Assembly: GCA_002412965.1 (NCBI GenBank)
Contig: DHWB01000011.1
Location: forward strand, 372,001 to 436,000
DNA from: Desulfomicrobium sp. UBA5193
Lineage (GTDB): Bacteria > Desulfobacterota > Desulfovibrionia > Desulfovibrionales > Desulfomicrobiaceae
Length of the DNA: 64,000 nt
Direction of reading: 5' to 3'
Shown one piece after another: positions 16,142 to 25,539 of this stretch. Within the stretch, counting starts at the first letter, position 1. Every line of letters starts with the position of its first letter. The notes beneath the pieces are model-generated. The model saw nothing but the letters and a program-made list of their open reading frames with translations. It was not told the origin of the DNA and did no database searches. Both the position numbers and the translations under genes were made by a program.

Positions 16142-17914
16142 ATGAAATGCAGCATCTGTGAACGCACCTGCGATATTCAGGAAGGGGGATTCGGTGGATG
16201 CGGTATGTACGCCAACATCGATGGCGGCATACGTGAGCGGTATCCTGACCGCTATCTGGCGGCCGTCGATACGGCCATCGAAAGCATGCCCATGGTCCAT
16301 TACCATCCTCGGGGAAAATTTCTGCAGATTTGCACCGTGGGCTGCAATTTCGCCTGCAAGGGCTGCGTCTCGGAAATGCTGACCGACCATTACTGCGCCC
16401 TGGAAGGATCCTTTCAGGACATGACCCCCGATGCGGTTATCGCGAAAGCTTTTCGAAATGACTGCATGGGCGTCATGTTCTGCTTCAATGAACCCACGGT
16501 TTCCTTTTTCACTTTTTTGAGTCTGGCCAAAATGGCCAAGGCGGCTGGGCTGCTGGTGGGGTGCTCGACCAACGGATACATGACTCAATTCGCGCTGGAA
16601 GAGCTGCTTCCGTTCCTTGATTTCGTGAACATAGGGCTCAAGGGGGCGTCGGATGCCGTGTACCGATCCTGCGGAGTTCCGAGCGCCGCGCCCGTCTGGC
16701 GTAATCTTGCTCTCCTGTACGAGCGGGGCGTGCATGTCGAAGTTTCGGTCATGTTCCGAAAATTTGAAGAGGAGGAGCTGCGCACGGCGGCGGCACGGAT
16801 CGCGGCCTTGGCGGCGGACATCCCTTTTCAGGTCATGCGTTTCATGCCTTTTGGCGACGCCGGGTTGAATATGGAGCCCAGTGTCCGCGAGGCCGAGGAC
16901 ATCTGTTCCCAACTGCGCGACCAGCTTCGGCATGTCTATCTGTTCAACAGTCCCGGAACCGAGGATTTGCACAGCCGCTGCCCGGATTGCGGCGTCAAGA
17001 TACTGGAACGGGGATTTTTCGGCCCCATGTGCTCCAATCTTTTCAGCGCCAGGCCCGAGGCCCGCTGCGAGTGCGGATACCAGTTGCCCATCCGGGGAAC
17101 AGTCCATGCTTCCAGCGTCCGTGAGAGCGGATACTTCGGAGGATACCGGACCATCAGCTCCCTGAACATGATTCGCGCCATCCTGGAAGTGCTCGGCGTA
17201 TCGGACAAGGCCCTGACGGATGAAGTGTTGGTCCGCGCGATCAAGGACGGGTTCATCAAGGAACTCTATGCCCGCGTGAACCAGACGGACGCCTATTTCG
17301 ACACGGTCGATTATTTCGCGGCCCGGACCGGCCGGCAAGACAGGGGGCGGGCCTATCGCGCCTATGTGCTGTCGCGCCTGACCCTGATTCGGGAGCAGGC
17401 CGATCATCTTTCGCGTCCCGCCGTTTACTGTACCCTGGGGCATCCCCGCATCGCCATGTTCGAGGACAAGCTGGAATCGAGACTGATCGAGATCGCTGGC
17501 GGGCGCCTGACCAACAGCATCCTTGAACGCGACGACCGTCCCGGCATCCTCATCTCCCGGGAGCAGTTCAACCGCATGGCCCCGGAAATCATGATCGTGT
17601 CGGGCTACGCGGCCTGGCCTGTCGACGACGTGATCGACTACTGCGCCAGGAACGGTTTGGCAGCCCCGGCTCTGGATGCCCGGCGGGTATTCCACCTGCA
17701 TCCGTATCGGGCGTCGACCAATCCGGACTGGATTCTGGGGCTTATGCGCCTGGCCAACATTATCCATCCAGAAACATTCAGCTTTGACCTCGATCGGGAA
17801 GCCGACGCATTTTATCGCGAATTCTACGGCAGGCCTTTTGACCACGACGCGTATGGCACGTATCCGCGACTTCGCATCAACCCTCCGGCCAATCCATTCG
17901 CGCCGGCACACTGA
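16142..17914 (+). CDS. Radical SAM protein fused to a class III binding-protein-like domain
   Basis: 590 residues. Cysteine-rich start CSICERTCDIQEGGFGGCG, then a radical SAM cluster motif CNFACKGC (about residues 67-74) within a PflA-like barrel. Around residues 280-320 is a second cysteine group (CPDCG, CECG) that looks like a zinc ribbon or an auxiliary cluster. The last 180 residues resemble a FepB/BtuF/MolA-type binding protein. Their end (NPDWILGLMRLANIIHPETF) parallels the end of the exported binding protein encoded at 20792-21841 (PPSFMRILGLCWLANQLYP). There is no signal peptide, so the binding fold is cytoplasmic here. The reaction is unknown. Confidence 0.8.
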   Translation: MKCSICERTCDIQEGGFGGCGMYANIDGGIRERYPDRYLAAVDTAIESMPMVHYHPRGKFLQICTVGCNFACKGCVSEMLTDHYCALEGSFQDMTPDAVIAKAFRNDCMGVMFCFNEPTVSFFTFLSLAKMAKAAGLLVGCSTNGYMTQFALEELLPFLDFVNIGLKGASDAVYRSCGVPSAAPVWRNLALLYERGVHVEVSVMFRKFEEEELRTAAARIAALAADIPFQVMRFMPFGDAGLNMEPSVREAEDICSQLRDQLRHVYLFNSPGTEDLHSRCPDCGVKILERGFFGPMCSNLFSARPEARCECGYQLPIRGTVHASSVRESGYFGGYRTISSLNMIRAILEVLGVSDKALTDEVLVRAIKDGFIKELYARVNQTDAYFDTVDYFAARTGRQDRGRAYRAYVLSRLTLIREQADHLSRPAVYCTLGHPRIAMFEDKLESRLIEIAGGRLTNSILERDDRPGILISREQFNRMAPEIMIVSGYAAWPVDDVIDYCARNGLAAPALDARRVFHLHPYRASTNPDWILGLMRLANIIHPETFSFDLDREADAFYREFYGRPFDHDAYGTYPRLRINPPANPFAPAH

Positions 17915-17929
17915 GACAAGGACATTTTC

Positions 17930-18601
17930 ATGCAAAAAAACTGGACGCAAACCAGAACGCCGGTCTTCAATCGCGAAGCGGCTCTGAAGATGAATGAGAT
18001 CGCCAAGACTGTTTTTGCCCCCATCTATCCGGCCATCGCTCAAAATGCCCAGCTTGCGACAGGCATCAATCGGGGGCTTTGTCTGGATCTGGGGAGCGGT
18101 CCCGGCATGCTGGCCATGGCCATGGCTTCCACCGTCCCGGACCTGAGCGTGGTGGCCGTGGACTCATCCGAGGAATCCAATGCCATCGCTCAGGAAAACA
18201 TCCGGAGCGCGGGCTTGGAGGACAGGGTCAAAACCGCCAAAGGGGATGTGCATGGACTGCCTTTTCCGGATGACCACGCCAACCTGATCGTCAGCCGGGG
18301 CTCAATGTTCTTCTGGGCGGATCTTCTTGACGCCTTCAAAGAAATCTATCGAGTGCTCGCTCCGGGCGGCCACACGTATATCGGCGGAGGCTTCGGCAGT
18401 GCTGCGCTCAAGGATCGGGTCGTGGCGGAAATGCTCAAACGCGACCCTTCGTGGGATTGCTACGCCAAGAAGAAGAGCGATGCGGATGATCTGAAGCGCT
18501 TCGAGGAAACGTTTGCGGCAATCGGCTGCAGCACTTTTCGGATCATTAACGATGAAACCGGTTTTTGGATTGTCTTGAGCAAACCTGAGCGCGCGGAATA
18601 A
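17930..18601 (+). CDS. Class I SAM-dependent methyltransferase
   Basis: 223 residues, 15 bp after the radical SAM gene and in the same operon. Motif I is CLDLGSGPGM, followed by VVAVDSSEES and a motif IV-like LIVSRGSMFFW. It is a paralogue of the methyltransferase at 26710-27336: both share the AxxVFAPIYPxIA start, SRGS(M/I)FFW and the GGGFGSAALK block. The substrate is unknown. Placement next to a radical SAM enzyme and opposite a metal-uptake-like cluster suggests a small-molecule or chelate substrate. Confidence 0.85.
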   Translation: MQKNWTQTRTPVFNREAALKMNEIAKTVFAPIYPAIAQNAQLATGINRGLCLDLGSGPGMLAMAMASTVPDLSVVAVDSSEESNAIAQENIRSAGLEDRVKTAKGDVHGLPFPDDHANLIVSRGSMFFWADLLDAFKEIYRVLAPGGHTYIGGGFGSAALKDRVVAEMLKRDPSWDCYAKKKSDADDLKRFEETFAAIGCSTFRIINDETGFWIVLSKPERAE

Positions 18602-18964
18602 AGGCGCAATCAGGCCACGGCAAAGCAGAATGCGCCCGTTTCGGATTTTTTTCGAGAGCCTGAACGACCGATCCTCAATGTGCGCCCTGTCACGGTAGTC
18701 TGGCGGATCAGAAATTCAAGCGTATTTCTGATTCGTCAGCGTCTTTGGCATGGGACATCCATCCCTGATGCACACTCTTTTGAATGCTTTTCTGCGTTGG
18801 AAGCAGGTCGGACATGATGGCCCGCAGTTTCATGCAGAAGCGCGGCGAGTCCCGTGGGATTGGCGATCATGGGGTTGTGATCGGAGTCCCACCTCCCTGG
18901 AACGCTCCGAGGACAAGAACGAAGGTCGTCATGATCTAAAAGGGCCCCACGCCGGACGAAGGCG
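18602..18964. other. Convergent intergenic region with one hairpin
   Basis: 363 bp between convergent genes. The only clear structure is a 9-bp stem, ATCAGAAAT (18707-18715) with ATTTCTGAT (18724-18732), which might end transcription of either operon. No supported gene. A short minus-strand frame (18736-18993) has a phrase, DSDHNPMIANPTGLAALL, resembling an alpha/beta-hydrolase end, possibly a gene remnant. Confidence 0.4.
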
Positions 18965-19792
18965 TTACCCGGCGCACAGAATGCGTCCGGCATGGGACCC
19001 GGGAACGGGCGCGTTGTGAAGCACGGAACGGGGCAGGCAGGTACGCACGCCTCCGCCGACGGAAACCAGGCTTATGTCGGCCTGGTAGAGGCTGCTCAGC
19101 ATTTTTGCGTTCATGACCTGGTCCGGCGGACCATCGGCAATGATTCGGCCTTGGCGCAGCAGCGCGACTCGGGAAGCCATCCACAGTGCGTGATCGGGAA
19201 AATGGGTGGTTTTTATGAAAGTGAAGCCGTCGGCGGCCAGGCTGGTGATTTGTTCCAGCACACGGATCTGGTTGCCGTAGTCCAGGCCGTTGAGCGGTTC
19301 GTCCATGATCAGCGTTCGAGCTCCCTGGGTCAGCGCCCGCGCGATAAGGGTCAACTGGCGCTCGCCGCCGCTGATTTCCGAATAGTTGGCCTCGGCCAGA
19401 TGAGAGACGCTCATGCGCTCCAGGGCGGTGCGGGCGATGTGCTCGTCCTGTCTCCGTGTCCGGCCAAACAGCCCACTGTGGGCCAGACGGCCCATGAGCA
19501 CGACATCAAGCACGCGGTAGCCGAAGGCCATGCGGTGCAGTTGCGGCACATAGGCGACGCGTTTGGCGAGATCCTTCGGGCTTTGGTCGGCCACGGGGAG
19601 ACCCTCGATGCGCACTTCTCCGCATTGAGGCCGAAGCAGGCCGAGCAGGATCTTGAGCAGCGATGTTTTACCGCTGCCGTTCGGCCCAAGCAGGGAAACC
19701 ACTTCTCCCTGCCGCACGGTCAGGGAGACGTCGTTCAGAACACGTTTATCCGAGTATCCGAATGCAATCGACGCGGCGTGCACTTTTTCCAT
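18965..19792 (-). CDS. FecE/MolC-type ABC importer ATPase
   Basis: 275 residues from the ATG at 19792 (GGAG upstream, 1 bp after the permease stop). Walker A GPNGSGKTS, signature ISGGERQLTLIARAL, Walker B TLIMDEPLNGLD, switch FIKTTHFPDH. It is the ATPase of a type II importer of the iron-siderophore, heme or cobalamin class. The same class includes H. influenzae MolC, which takes up molybdate and tungstate. It is the last gene of a minus-strand cluster that starts with the TonB receptor or earlier. Confidence 0.9.
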   Translation of the reverse strand: MEKVHAASIAFGYSDKRVLNDVSLTVRQGEVVSLLGPNGSGKTSLLKILLGLLRPQCGEVRIEGLPVADQSPKDLAKRVAYVPQLHRMAFGYRVLDVVLMGRLAHSGLFGRTRRQDEHIARTALERMSVSHLAEANYSEISGGERQLTLIARALTQGARTLIMDEPLNGLDYGNQIRVLEQITSLAADGFTFIKTTHFPDHALWMASRVALLRQGRIIADGPPDQVMNAKMLSSLYQADISLVSVGGGVRTCLPRSVLHNAPVPGSHAGRILCAG

Positions 19793-19793
19793 G

Positions 19794-20795
19794 TCAGCTC
19801 CATCCGCCACGGCTGGAGCGCAAGGCCACCGCGAAAACGGGGATGCCCAGCAGGGACGTCAGGATGCCCAGGGGAATTTCCACCGGAAACACGAGCCGGG
19901 AGATGTTGTCGATCACCAGCAGGTAAAATGCGCCCAGGAGAGCTGAAACGGGCAGCAGAATCCGGTTGTCCGGGCCGACCAGCATGCGGCCGACATGGGG
20001 GATTATCAGTCCGACCCAGCCGATGATGCCGCCGATGACCACGGTCAGGCTGCTGATCAAGGTTGCGGCGAGGATGAGGGCAACGCGCAGCCATGTGACC
20101 CGCACGCCCAGGGATCTCGCCTCCTCGTCGCCCATGGTCAGGACATTCAGATAGCCCGAAAGGCTGATGACAACCCCGATGCCCAGAACAAAGACCGGAG
20201 TCAGGATTGTCATGGATTCCCGGTTCACCAGGGAGAACCCGCCCATGAGCCAGTAGGTGATGGCCGGGAGCTGATTGTAGGGATCCGCCAGATATTTGAT
20301 GATGGACAACAGCGCCGTGAACAGGGCCGAGACAACCACCCCGCTCAAGACCAGCAGCAGAAGGCGGTCTCCCCGGTACAGGCGGGCCATGAACATGGCC
20401 AGTCCCACGGCCAGGAGTCCGAAGGCGAAGGTGCTGGCCTGGACCACGATCCAACTGGTCGAAAGAACCATGCCCAAGGCCGCGCCCAAAGAGGCCCCGG
20501 CCAGCACGCCCAGAAGTCCGGGTGAAACCAAGGGGTTGATGAACATGGCCTGAAAGGCCGCGCCGGAAACGGACAGGGCCGCGCCGACACAGACCGCGGC
20601 CAGGATGCGGGGCAGGCGCACTTCCAGAAGCAGGGTTTTGAGCATGCGCATTCTGTCCGGATCAGCGTCCAGGGCAAATCCAAAATACTGGTGCATGTCC
20701 GCAAGGGTTACGGGGTAGCGCCCGAGCCCCAAGGACACCACCATGCAAGCAAGCAGCAGAAAGAAAAGTCCGAAGGTGCGCAGGTGCATGATCAT
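19794..20795 (-). CDS. FecCD/MolB-type ABC importer permease
   Basis: 333 residues with about ten hydrophobic helices. Family blocks include LPRILAAVCVGAALSVSGAAFQ, the GVSLG-like LAGASLGAALG and the coupling-helix region GDEEARSLG. It shares ATGA with the end of the binding-protein gene and is directly followed by the ATPase gene. The fold is the type II importer fold used for siderophores, heme, cobalamin and, in the Mol system, molybdate or tungstate. Sequence alone does not decide the substrate. Confidence 0.92.
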   Translation of the reverse strand: MIMHLRTFGLFFLLLACMVVSLGLGRYPVTLADMHQYFGFALDADPDRMRMLKTLLLEVRLPRILAAVCVGAALSVSGAAFQAMFINPLVSPGLLGVLAGASLGAALGMVLSTSWIVVQASTFAFGLLAVGLAMFMARLYRGDRLLLLVLSGVVVSALFTALLSIIKYLADPYNQLPAITYWLMGGFSLVNRESMTILTPVFVLGIGVVISLSGYLNVLTMGDEEARSLGVRVTWLRVALILAATLISSLTVVIGGIIGWVGLIIPHVGRMLVGPDNRILLPVSALLGAFYLLVIDNISRLVFPVEIPLGILTSLLGIPVFAVALRSSRGGWS

Positions 20796-21841
20796 TGTCC
20801 AAGCACCTCACGCGCTTGGGCTTCGCTCAGGTTCACGTCAAGAAAGAGCCGGTAGAAATTCCGTGTTTCGGTGACCATGTCCTTGGGATAGCGGTCCGGG
20901 TAGAGTTGGTTGGCCAGCCAACACAGGCCCAGGATACGCATGAAGGAGGGAGGGCGGTCGAACCAGTTGAAAGGGGAGGATGGAATAAGCAGAACACGGT
21001 CGTTCCGTACGGCCCGGACATGGTTCCAGATCGGGCTGGTTCGGGAGGCCTGGGCAAAAGTGGCTTCCTTGACCAGGATGACCTCCGGGTCCGCGTTGAG
21101 GATTTCTTCCACGCTGACCGCTTCCATGCCGAAGGCGTCCCGTGTCTGACACGAGCGGATGTTTTTGCCGCCAGCCAGGTTGATCAGTTCCGCATGCACC
21201 GAGGTGTCACATTCGGTTTTAAGGCCGTCCACGCCTTGTGCATAGTAGATGGATGTCCGCTTCTCCGCAGGGATGGCTGCAACGACCGGTTCCACCTCGG
21301 CCAGCATGCGCCGGGTTTCTCTGGCCAGCGTCCTCCCGCGTTCTTCGCGGCGCAGAATCTGTCCCAAAAATTCAAAAGCCTGGGCGTATTGCTCCAGGGT
21401 GTCCAGCCGGACATAAACTACGGGCAAGCCAAGGGTCTGGGCCGTTTTTTCGATGACATCATTGGCAGCGCCCTGGTGCCAGTACCAGGCAAGGATGAAA
21501 TCGGGCTTGACCGCCATCACCGTTTCCAGGTTCGGCGTCTGGCCCTGGCCAAACCATCCGCCCAGGACTGGCAAGTTCAGGAATTCCGGGCGCAGATAGG
21601 TTGTCTCCTGTGCGGTGAACGCGAAATTGAGTCCCGCGGCCAGGGATGAGTCCAGCGCATAAAGCAGGTACAATGGTGGAGGGGAGGCGCAGAAAATCTT
21701 CGTGTTTTTGTCGGGAATGGTCACGGAGCGCCCGGCCATGTCCACGATCTCCCTGGCTTGGGCCGAGACCGCGCACATGGCTCCAAGCACCAGGACCAGG
21801 AACAGGAAGCGAAGCCGCCTGACTAGCATTCCGGTCCGCAT
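20792..21841 (-). CDS. FepB/MolA-type periplasmic binding protein
   Basis: 349 residues from the ATG at 21841 (GGAGG just upstream); the start overlaps the methyltransferase gene by 19 bp. The signal peptide ends at AVSAQARE. The mature part opens with IVDMAGRSVTIPD, typical of class III binding proteins for metal chelates, followed by FILAWYWHQGA, TSIYYAQGVDGLKTE and WFDRPPSFMRILG. Candidate ligand residues (Tyr, His, Cys, Glu) are scattered and cannot be assigned. Its neighbours make either a Mo/W oxyanion or a metal complex a possible ligand. Confidence 0.9.
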   Translation of the reverse strand: MRTGMLVRRLRFLFLVLVLGAMCAVSAQAREIVDMAGRSVTIPDKNTKIFCASPPPLYLLYALDSSLAAGLNFAFTAQETTYLRPEFLNLPVLGGWFGQGQTPNLETVMAVKPDFILAWYWHQGAANDVIEKTAQTLGLPVVYVRLDTLEQYAQAFEFLGQILRREERGRTLARETRRMLAEVEPVVAAIPAEKRTSIYYAQGVDGLKTECDTSVHAELINLAGGKNIRSCQTRDAFGMEAVSVEEILNADPEVILVKEATFAQASRTSPIWNHVRAVRNDRVLLIPSSPFNWFDRPPSFMRILGLCWLANQLYPDRYPKDMVTETRNFYRLFLDVNLSEAQAREVLGQ

Positions 21842-22671
21842 GCGTCCTCCTTGTCCCAATACAGGACAGCCCAGCGCACGGTGTTCGTTCGAGGCAGGCA
21901 CAGGGCCCCTCCCTCTTCGACGAGCGTGCGGGAAAGATAATCGCGCAAGCGGGTTTCCTCGACCTCTGTCATGTCGTTCACCATCCAGGACAAACCGCTC
22001 ACGGCCTCATCCAGGCTGGCGAACACGCGTGCCTCCCGGTGGGTCGTGAAGGTCAGGTTGGCATAAACGCCGATTTGACGAAGATAATTGAGAACCACGA
22101 TATAATCGACGCCGGGCGTGAACTCCCGGCCCACGGCCGCGATGAGGTGGCGATCAAAGGGACCGTCATCGACCAGGGTCGAGATATAGATCCGGCGGCG
22201 GGCGTATTTTTGGAGTTTGGCGATGGCCAGGCTCAGGTCGTTCACGACGAGGGACCGGGACGCGATGGCCACATCGTGGGATTTGATGCCCAAAGCGCTC
22301 CAGTCATCTTCCCAGCGTCCCTCCACTGCGCGGATGTTTTCAATCCCTTCGTTTTCACAGCGCTCCTTGAGCAGCGCGCGCATCATGGCCGAGGGTTCCA
22401 GAGCCGTGACCGATTCGGCGCGTTTGGCCAGGGGCACGGCCAGGGTCCCGGCCGCGGCCCCGATATCGAGGACGGTTTCGTCTGCATGCGCATCGCAGAG
22501 AGCCAGAAACTGCTCCACATAGTCGCCTCGGGTCACGGCTTTGGTGAAGTCCTTGGCGCACTTGTCCCAATTTCTGCCGCCGCGTCGTTCATGCATGGCT
22601 TTTTGGGCATGGTGTTTGCGCCAAACACGATTCCAGTCAACGCTCTGATAATTCCAGTCTTGCAGGTTCAT
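21823..22671 (-). CDS. SAM-dependent methyltransferase
   Basis: 282 residues. The N-terminal region is rich in Trp, His and Arg (WNYQSVDWNRVWRKHHAQKA) and precedes a Rossmann methyltransferase with motif I VLDIGAAAGTLAVPL and motif II VTALEPS. It is a different subfamily from the paralogous pair at 17930 and 26710. A GAGG ribosome site precedes it, and it sits between FmdE and the binding protein with gaps of under 10 bp or overlaps, so it belongs to the transport operon. The substrate is unknown. Confidence 0.85.
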   Translation of the reverse strand: MNLQDWNYQSVDWNRVWRKHHAQKAMHERRGGRNWDKCAKDFTKAVTRGDYVEQFLALCDAHADETVLDIGAAAGTLAVPLAKRAESVTALEPSAMMRALLKERCENEGIENIRAVEGRWEDDWSALGIKSHDVAIASRSLVVNDLSLAIAKLQKYARRRIYISTLVDDGPFDRHLIAAVGREFTPGVDYIVVLNYLRQIGVYANLTFTTHREARVFASLDEAVSGLSWMVNDMTEVEETRLRDYLSRTLVEEGGALCLPRTNTVRWAVLYWDKEDACGPEC

Positions 22672-22677
22672 GGTTCC

Positions 22678-23325
22678 TCAGCTGTTTGCGGCGAAATCCG
22701 TGCAGGCATTCTGTCCGGGGAGTTCGCTGTAATATGTCCGGCCTGTGGCGCAGGGGCGGCAAAGGGTCCGCCCCTGCAGGAATGTCTCACGCTGATCGAG
22801 GATGGATTCCCCGCACAGTTCGCACACGGTCGTGTGCGTGGGATGCCCCGGCAGGTCGCTGGGGTGGAAATCCACGGCCACCTCGCGGATGTCGAGCAGG
22901 TCCGCTTCGTCCATGATCTCAAGGGCCTTGAAGCTGGCTTCGCGCTCGTCGCCCATGTCCTCGAAAAGGGTCGCGGCCAGCTCTTCTCCCTTGCGGCGGG
23001 AACTCTCCCGCACGCAGACACGCACGGCTCTGCCCGTGCTCAAGTCAACGAAGGTTGCCGCCATCTTGCCGAGATCCTTGATTTTCAGGCTGCGGCGACC
23101 GGGCGTGAGCCCAGTCACCGCGCCGATGGCGTCCGTGGCGCAGCGGTCGATTTCGACCACGACAATGAGATTCTTGCGATCTTTTCCACGGGGGTCGCGC
23201 ATCCTAAGTTCTCGCAGTCCGGCCAGGGCCATGCGCACGCCGATGATTTGGCCTCCGCATAAGTGCCCGTGAAAGCGGACGGCATCTTCAATACATCGGT
23301 CGAATATATCAGCTTGCTCGTACAT
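22678..23325 (-). CDS. FmdE-family protein with C-terminal zinc ribbon
   Basis: 215 residues. The FmdE signature is at the start (RFHGHLCGGQIIGVRMA), followed by VEIDRCATDAI. A treble-clef or zinc ribbon (CELCG ... CRPC) lies at about residues 168-192. FmdE was named for its link with the tungsten/molybdenum formylmethanofuran dehydrogenase of methanogens, and its reaction is not established. A second FmdE domain in this window is fused to a molybdopterin-binding domain (52376-54055). That pairing supports a Mo/W role for this gene and for the transporter cluster around it. Confidence 0.88.
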   Translation of the reverse strand: MYEQADIFDRCIEDAVRFHGHLCGGQIIGVRMALAGLRELRMRDPRGKDRKNLIVVVEIDRCATDAIGAVTGLTPGRRSLKIKDLGKMAATFVDLSTGRAVRVCVRESSRRKGEELAATLFEDMGDEREASFKALEIMDEADLLDIREVAVDFHPSDLPGHPTHTTVCELCGESILDQRETFLQGRTLCRPCATGRTYYSELPGQNACTDFAANS

Positions 23326-23341
23326 GCCGTGCTCCTTGAGT

Positions 23342-25351
23342 TCAGAATTCCATGCGCAGGTTGGCGAACCACGTCTGCCCGGCTTCGGGATAGCCTTCTT
23401 CGAGCGCGTAGTCCGTATCGAAGAGGTTGTTCAGGCCCGCCTCGATGAATTTCCTGTCCATGAATTCATACGAGGCCTTGACGCCGACGAGGGTGTAGCC
23501 TTCGGCGACGCGATCTCCATCGGTGGAGCTGAAGCGGTCGGAGTTGTGCTCCAGATCGGCCAAGAGGCTCAAGCTTTCCCATGGACGGTACTCCACATAC
23601 GTGAAGACCTTGTGCGAGGGGGTGTTCAGCAGTTCATCGTCGTTCGTGTCGTTCTCGTATTCCAGGTAGGTGTAGTTCACGCCTACAGTCAGAGGATTCC
23701 AGATCTTCGCCGTGACTCCCAGTTCCACTCCGTACATGCCCACTTCTCCGATATTCTGGTTCTGAGTGAGGGTCTTCGAGGGATTGGAGGGATCGGGTAT
23801 GGTTTTTGAGAGGATGTAGTCGCTGATGTCGTTGTAGAAGAGGTTGGATTCAATCGTGAAACGTTCGACAAATGTATGCTGATAACCGAGTTCATAATTG
23901 ATGGAGCGTTCCGGATCGAGGTCCGGGTTGGGAAGCGCGGTGCCAAGCCTGTAGGAGAACTTGTCTTTTATGGACGGCATGCGTGATTTCATGGCGACGC
24001 TGGCGTGGGCTAAACCCTCCGGGCAAACCTTGTAGAAAAGTCCCAACTGTGGATTGACGGCATCGGCATCGCCGGTGGGAAAATCCTCGATGACTCCGCC
24101 AACGAGATTGTCGGCCCGTTTGGTCTCGACATAATCGTAGCCGACACCCGCGATGGTGTAGAATTCTTCCGTGAAATGGACCGTGTCTTCCAGGCCAATG
24201 GAATAGATGTCTTCTTCCATTTTTACATCGGGTGTGTTCGGCGCCAGCTCCTTATGATAGTCCTTTTTGTAATGCATGGCCATTTTCAGTTCTTGGTTTG
24301 ACAAGGCATACGTGCCAAGTTCCATAGAACCGCCTGCTGTATGGTCGTCATAGGCACTTTTAAAGGCATATTTTTTCGTAATTGTCGAATAGGTGTCGTC
24401 GTCGTAACTGAACAGGCTATTCTCAAATTTGTCATAATAAAGTCGCGTCTTGACGTAATAATCGTTGGTCATCCATGTTTCGGAATTGAAATAGACGCTC
24501 TCCTTGTCCCAATATGGCCACTGCCAGTAACGAGGCGTCACCGATGAGCTTGTTCCGGCATAGGGCGGAGTGCCTTTCTTGCCGTGCTGATTGGTGTAGG
24601 ACAATGCATATTCGTCCTTGGAGTTGGGGGTCAGGCCGAACTTCAGGTTGCCCTTGGTGTCCTGGGCGTAGGAGTTTTCACGATTTCCGCCGTTTTCCGT
24701 GCTTACATCGTCAAAGTCGCCGGCCAGTGGGAAGGAGTCGATGTTCATGTGCGAAAAACTGCTTTGCAAATACCAGAGGCCCTGATTCGTGCCCAGATTC
24801 GTATAACCGTGCCATGTGTCCGATCCGACGCCGAAGCCCGCGGAACCCTCGAATTGTTTCGTGGGGCGCTTCGAGATCAGGTTTATGGCCCCACCCATGG
24901 TGTTGGGGCCATAAAGCACGGACGAAAAACCCTTGGAGACGGTGATGTTGGCCAGATCAAAGGTGTTGAAACGGCTCAGGTCGGGATAGCCGTCGTACGG
25001 CACATAGATGGGGATGCCATCAAGATAGATGGGAACATGCTTTGTATCCAACCCGCGTATATTAACCATCATTTCGTTACGCGCCCCGAACTTCGACAGG
25101 GTCACGCCTGGCAGCATATTGACGGCGGCGCTCACGGTATTGGTATCGAACTTGCGCATGGTTTCCTCGGTCACGCGCTGTACAGACACATTGGGCGAAC
25201 CGTCTGTCTGCTCGATGACTTCGATTTCTCCCAGCGTGAAGGCGCCGTCTTCATTCTGTGTGGAGTTCTCGGAGGCGAAGGCTACGCCGCAGCCTAACAC
25301 AAGTCCCAGGCAAGCCGCCATGCAGGTACGCCGCAGCGATTTTCTCTTCAT
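23342..25351 (-). CDS. TonB-dependent outer-membrane receptor
   Basis: 669 residues. Signal peptide to about residue 26, a TonB-box-like start (FTLGEIEVIEQ), a plug domain (ETMRKFDTNTVSAAVNMLPG, NIRGLDTKHVPIYLDG, GFSSVLYGPNTMGGAINLIS) and a 22-strand barrel ending in an aromatic residue (WFANLRMEF). It imports a bulky or scarce solute through the outer membrane. The gene is followed by FmdE, a methyltransferase and a FecCD-type importer, and preceded by a TonB gene. A 38-bp palindrome lies 116 bp upstream of the start. No ligand can be assigned; BtuB-like, siderophore-like and oxyanion-chelate receptors are all possible. Confidence 0.93.
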   Translation of the reverse strand: MKRKSLRRTCMAACLGLVLGCGVAFASENSTQNEDGAFTLGEIEVIEQTDGSPNVSVQRVTEETMRKFDTNTVSAAVNMLPGVTLSKFGARNEMMVNIRGLDTKHVPIYLDGIPIYVPYDGYPDLSRFNTFDLANITVSKGFSSVLYGPNTMGGAINLISKRPTKQFEGSAGFGVGSDTWHGYTNLGTNQGLWYLQSSFSHMNIDSFPLAGDFDDVSTENGGNRENSYAQDTKGNLKFGLTPNSKDEYALSYTNQHGKKGTPPYAGTSSSVTPRYWQWPYWDKESVYFNSETWMTNDYYVKTRLYYDKFENSLFSYDDDTYSTITKKYAFKSAYDDHTAGGSMELGTYALSNQELKMAMHYKKDYHKELAPNTPDVKMEEDIYSIGLEDTVHFTEEFYTIAGVGYDYVETKRADNLVGGVIEDFPTGDADAVNPQLGLFYKVCPEGLAHASVAMKSRMPSIKDKFSYRLGTALPNPDLDPERSINYELGYQHTFVERFTIESNLFYNDISDYILSKTIPDPSNPSKTLTQNQNIGEVGMYGVELGVTAKIWNPLTVGVNYTYLEYENDTNDDELLNTPSHKVFTYVEYRPWESLSLLADLEHNSDRFSSTDGDRVAEGYTLVGVKASYEFMDRKFIEAGLNNLFDTDYALEEGYPEAGQTWFANLRMEF

Positions 25352-25466
25352 TACTTCCTCCAGAGTGAAATGTGTTTGTTACGTTCGGCAGTCCGAGCGT
25401 TCGCGCTGCTGAGAGTACCTTTGCGAAACGGACAGGCCATGATCATCTTGAGTTTGTCACTAGATT

Positions 25467-25504
25467 TGTATTTTTAAAATGTCAAATGACAATTAAAAAA
25501 TACA
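25467..25504. promoter_or_regulatory. AT-rich palindrome upstream of the TonB-dependent receptor
   Basis: A 38-bp dyad: the 18-bp left arm (25467-25484) matches the reverse complement of the right arm (25487-25504) at 16 of 18 positions. It lies between the tonB stop and the receptor start, about where a promoter operator would be. It shares the TGTATTTTTAAAA core with the site at 16049. Confidence 0.5.
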
Positions 25505-25539
25505 TAAGAACTGGATTTTTCGTGCGTCCGAGGATGGGG

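Noticed and set aside
16067..18043. Minus-strand frame of 658 codons opposite the radical SAM gene
   Set aside because: Low-complexity antisense translation without motifs; the plus strand has the radical SAM cysteines and an SAM methyltransferase.
18736..18993. 85-codon minus-strand frame as a gene
   Set aside because: Only one phrase resembles an alpha/beta-hydrolase end; no start signal or full domain. At most a remnant.
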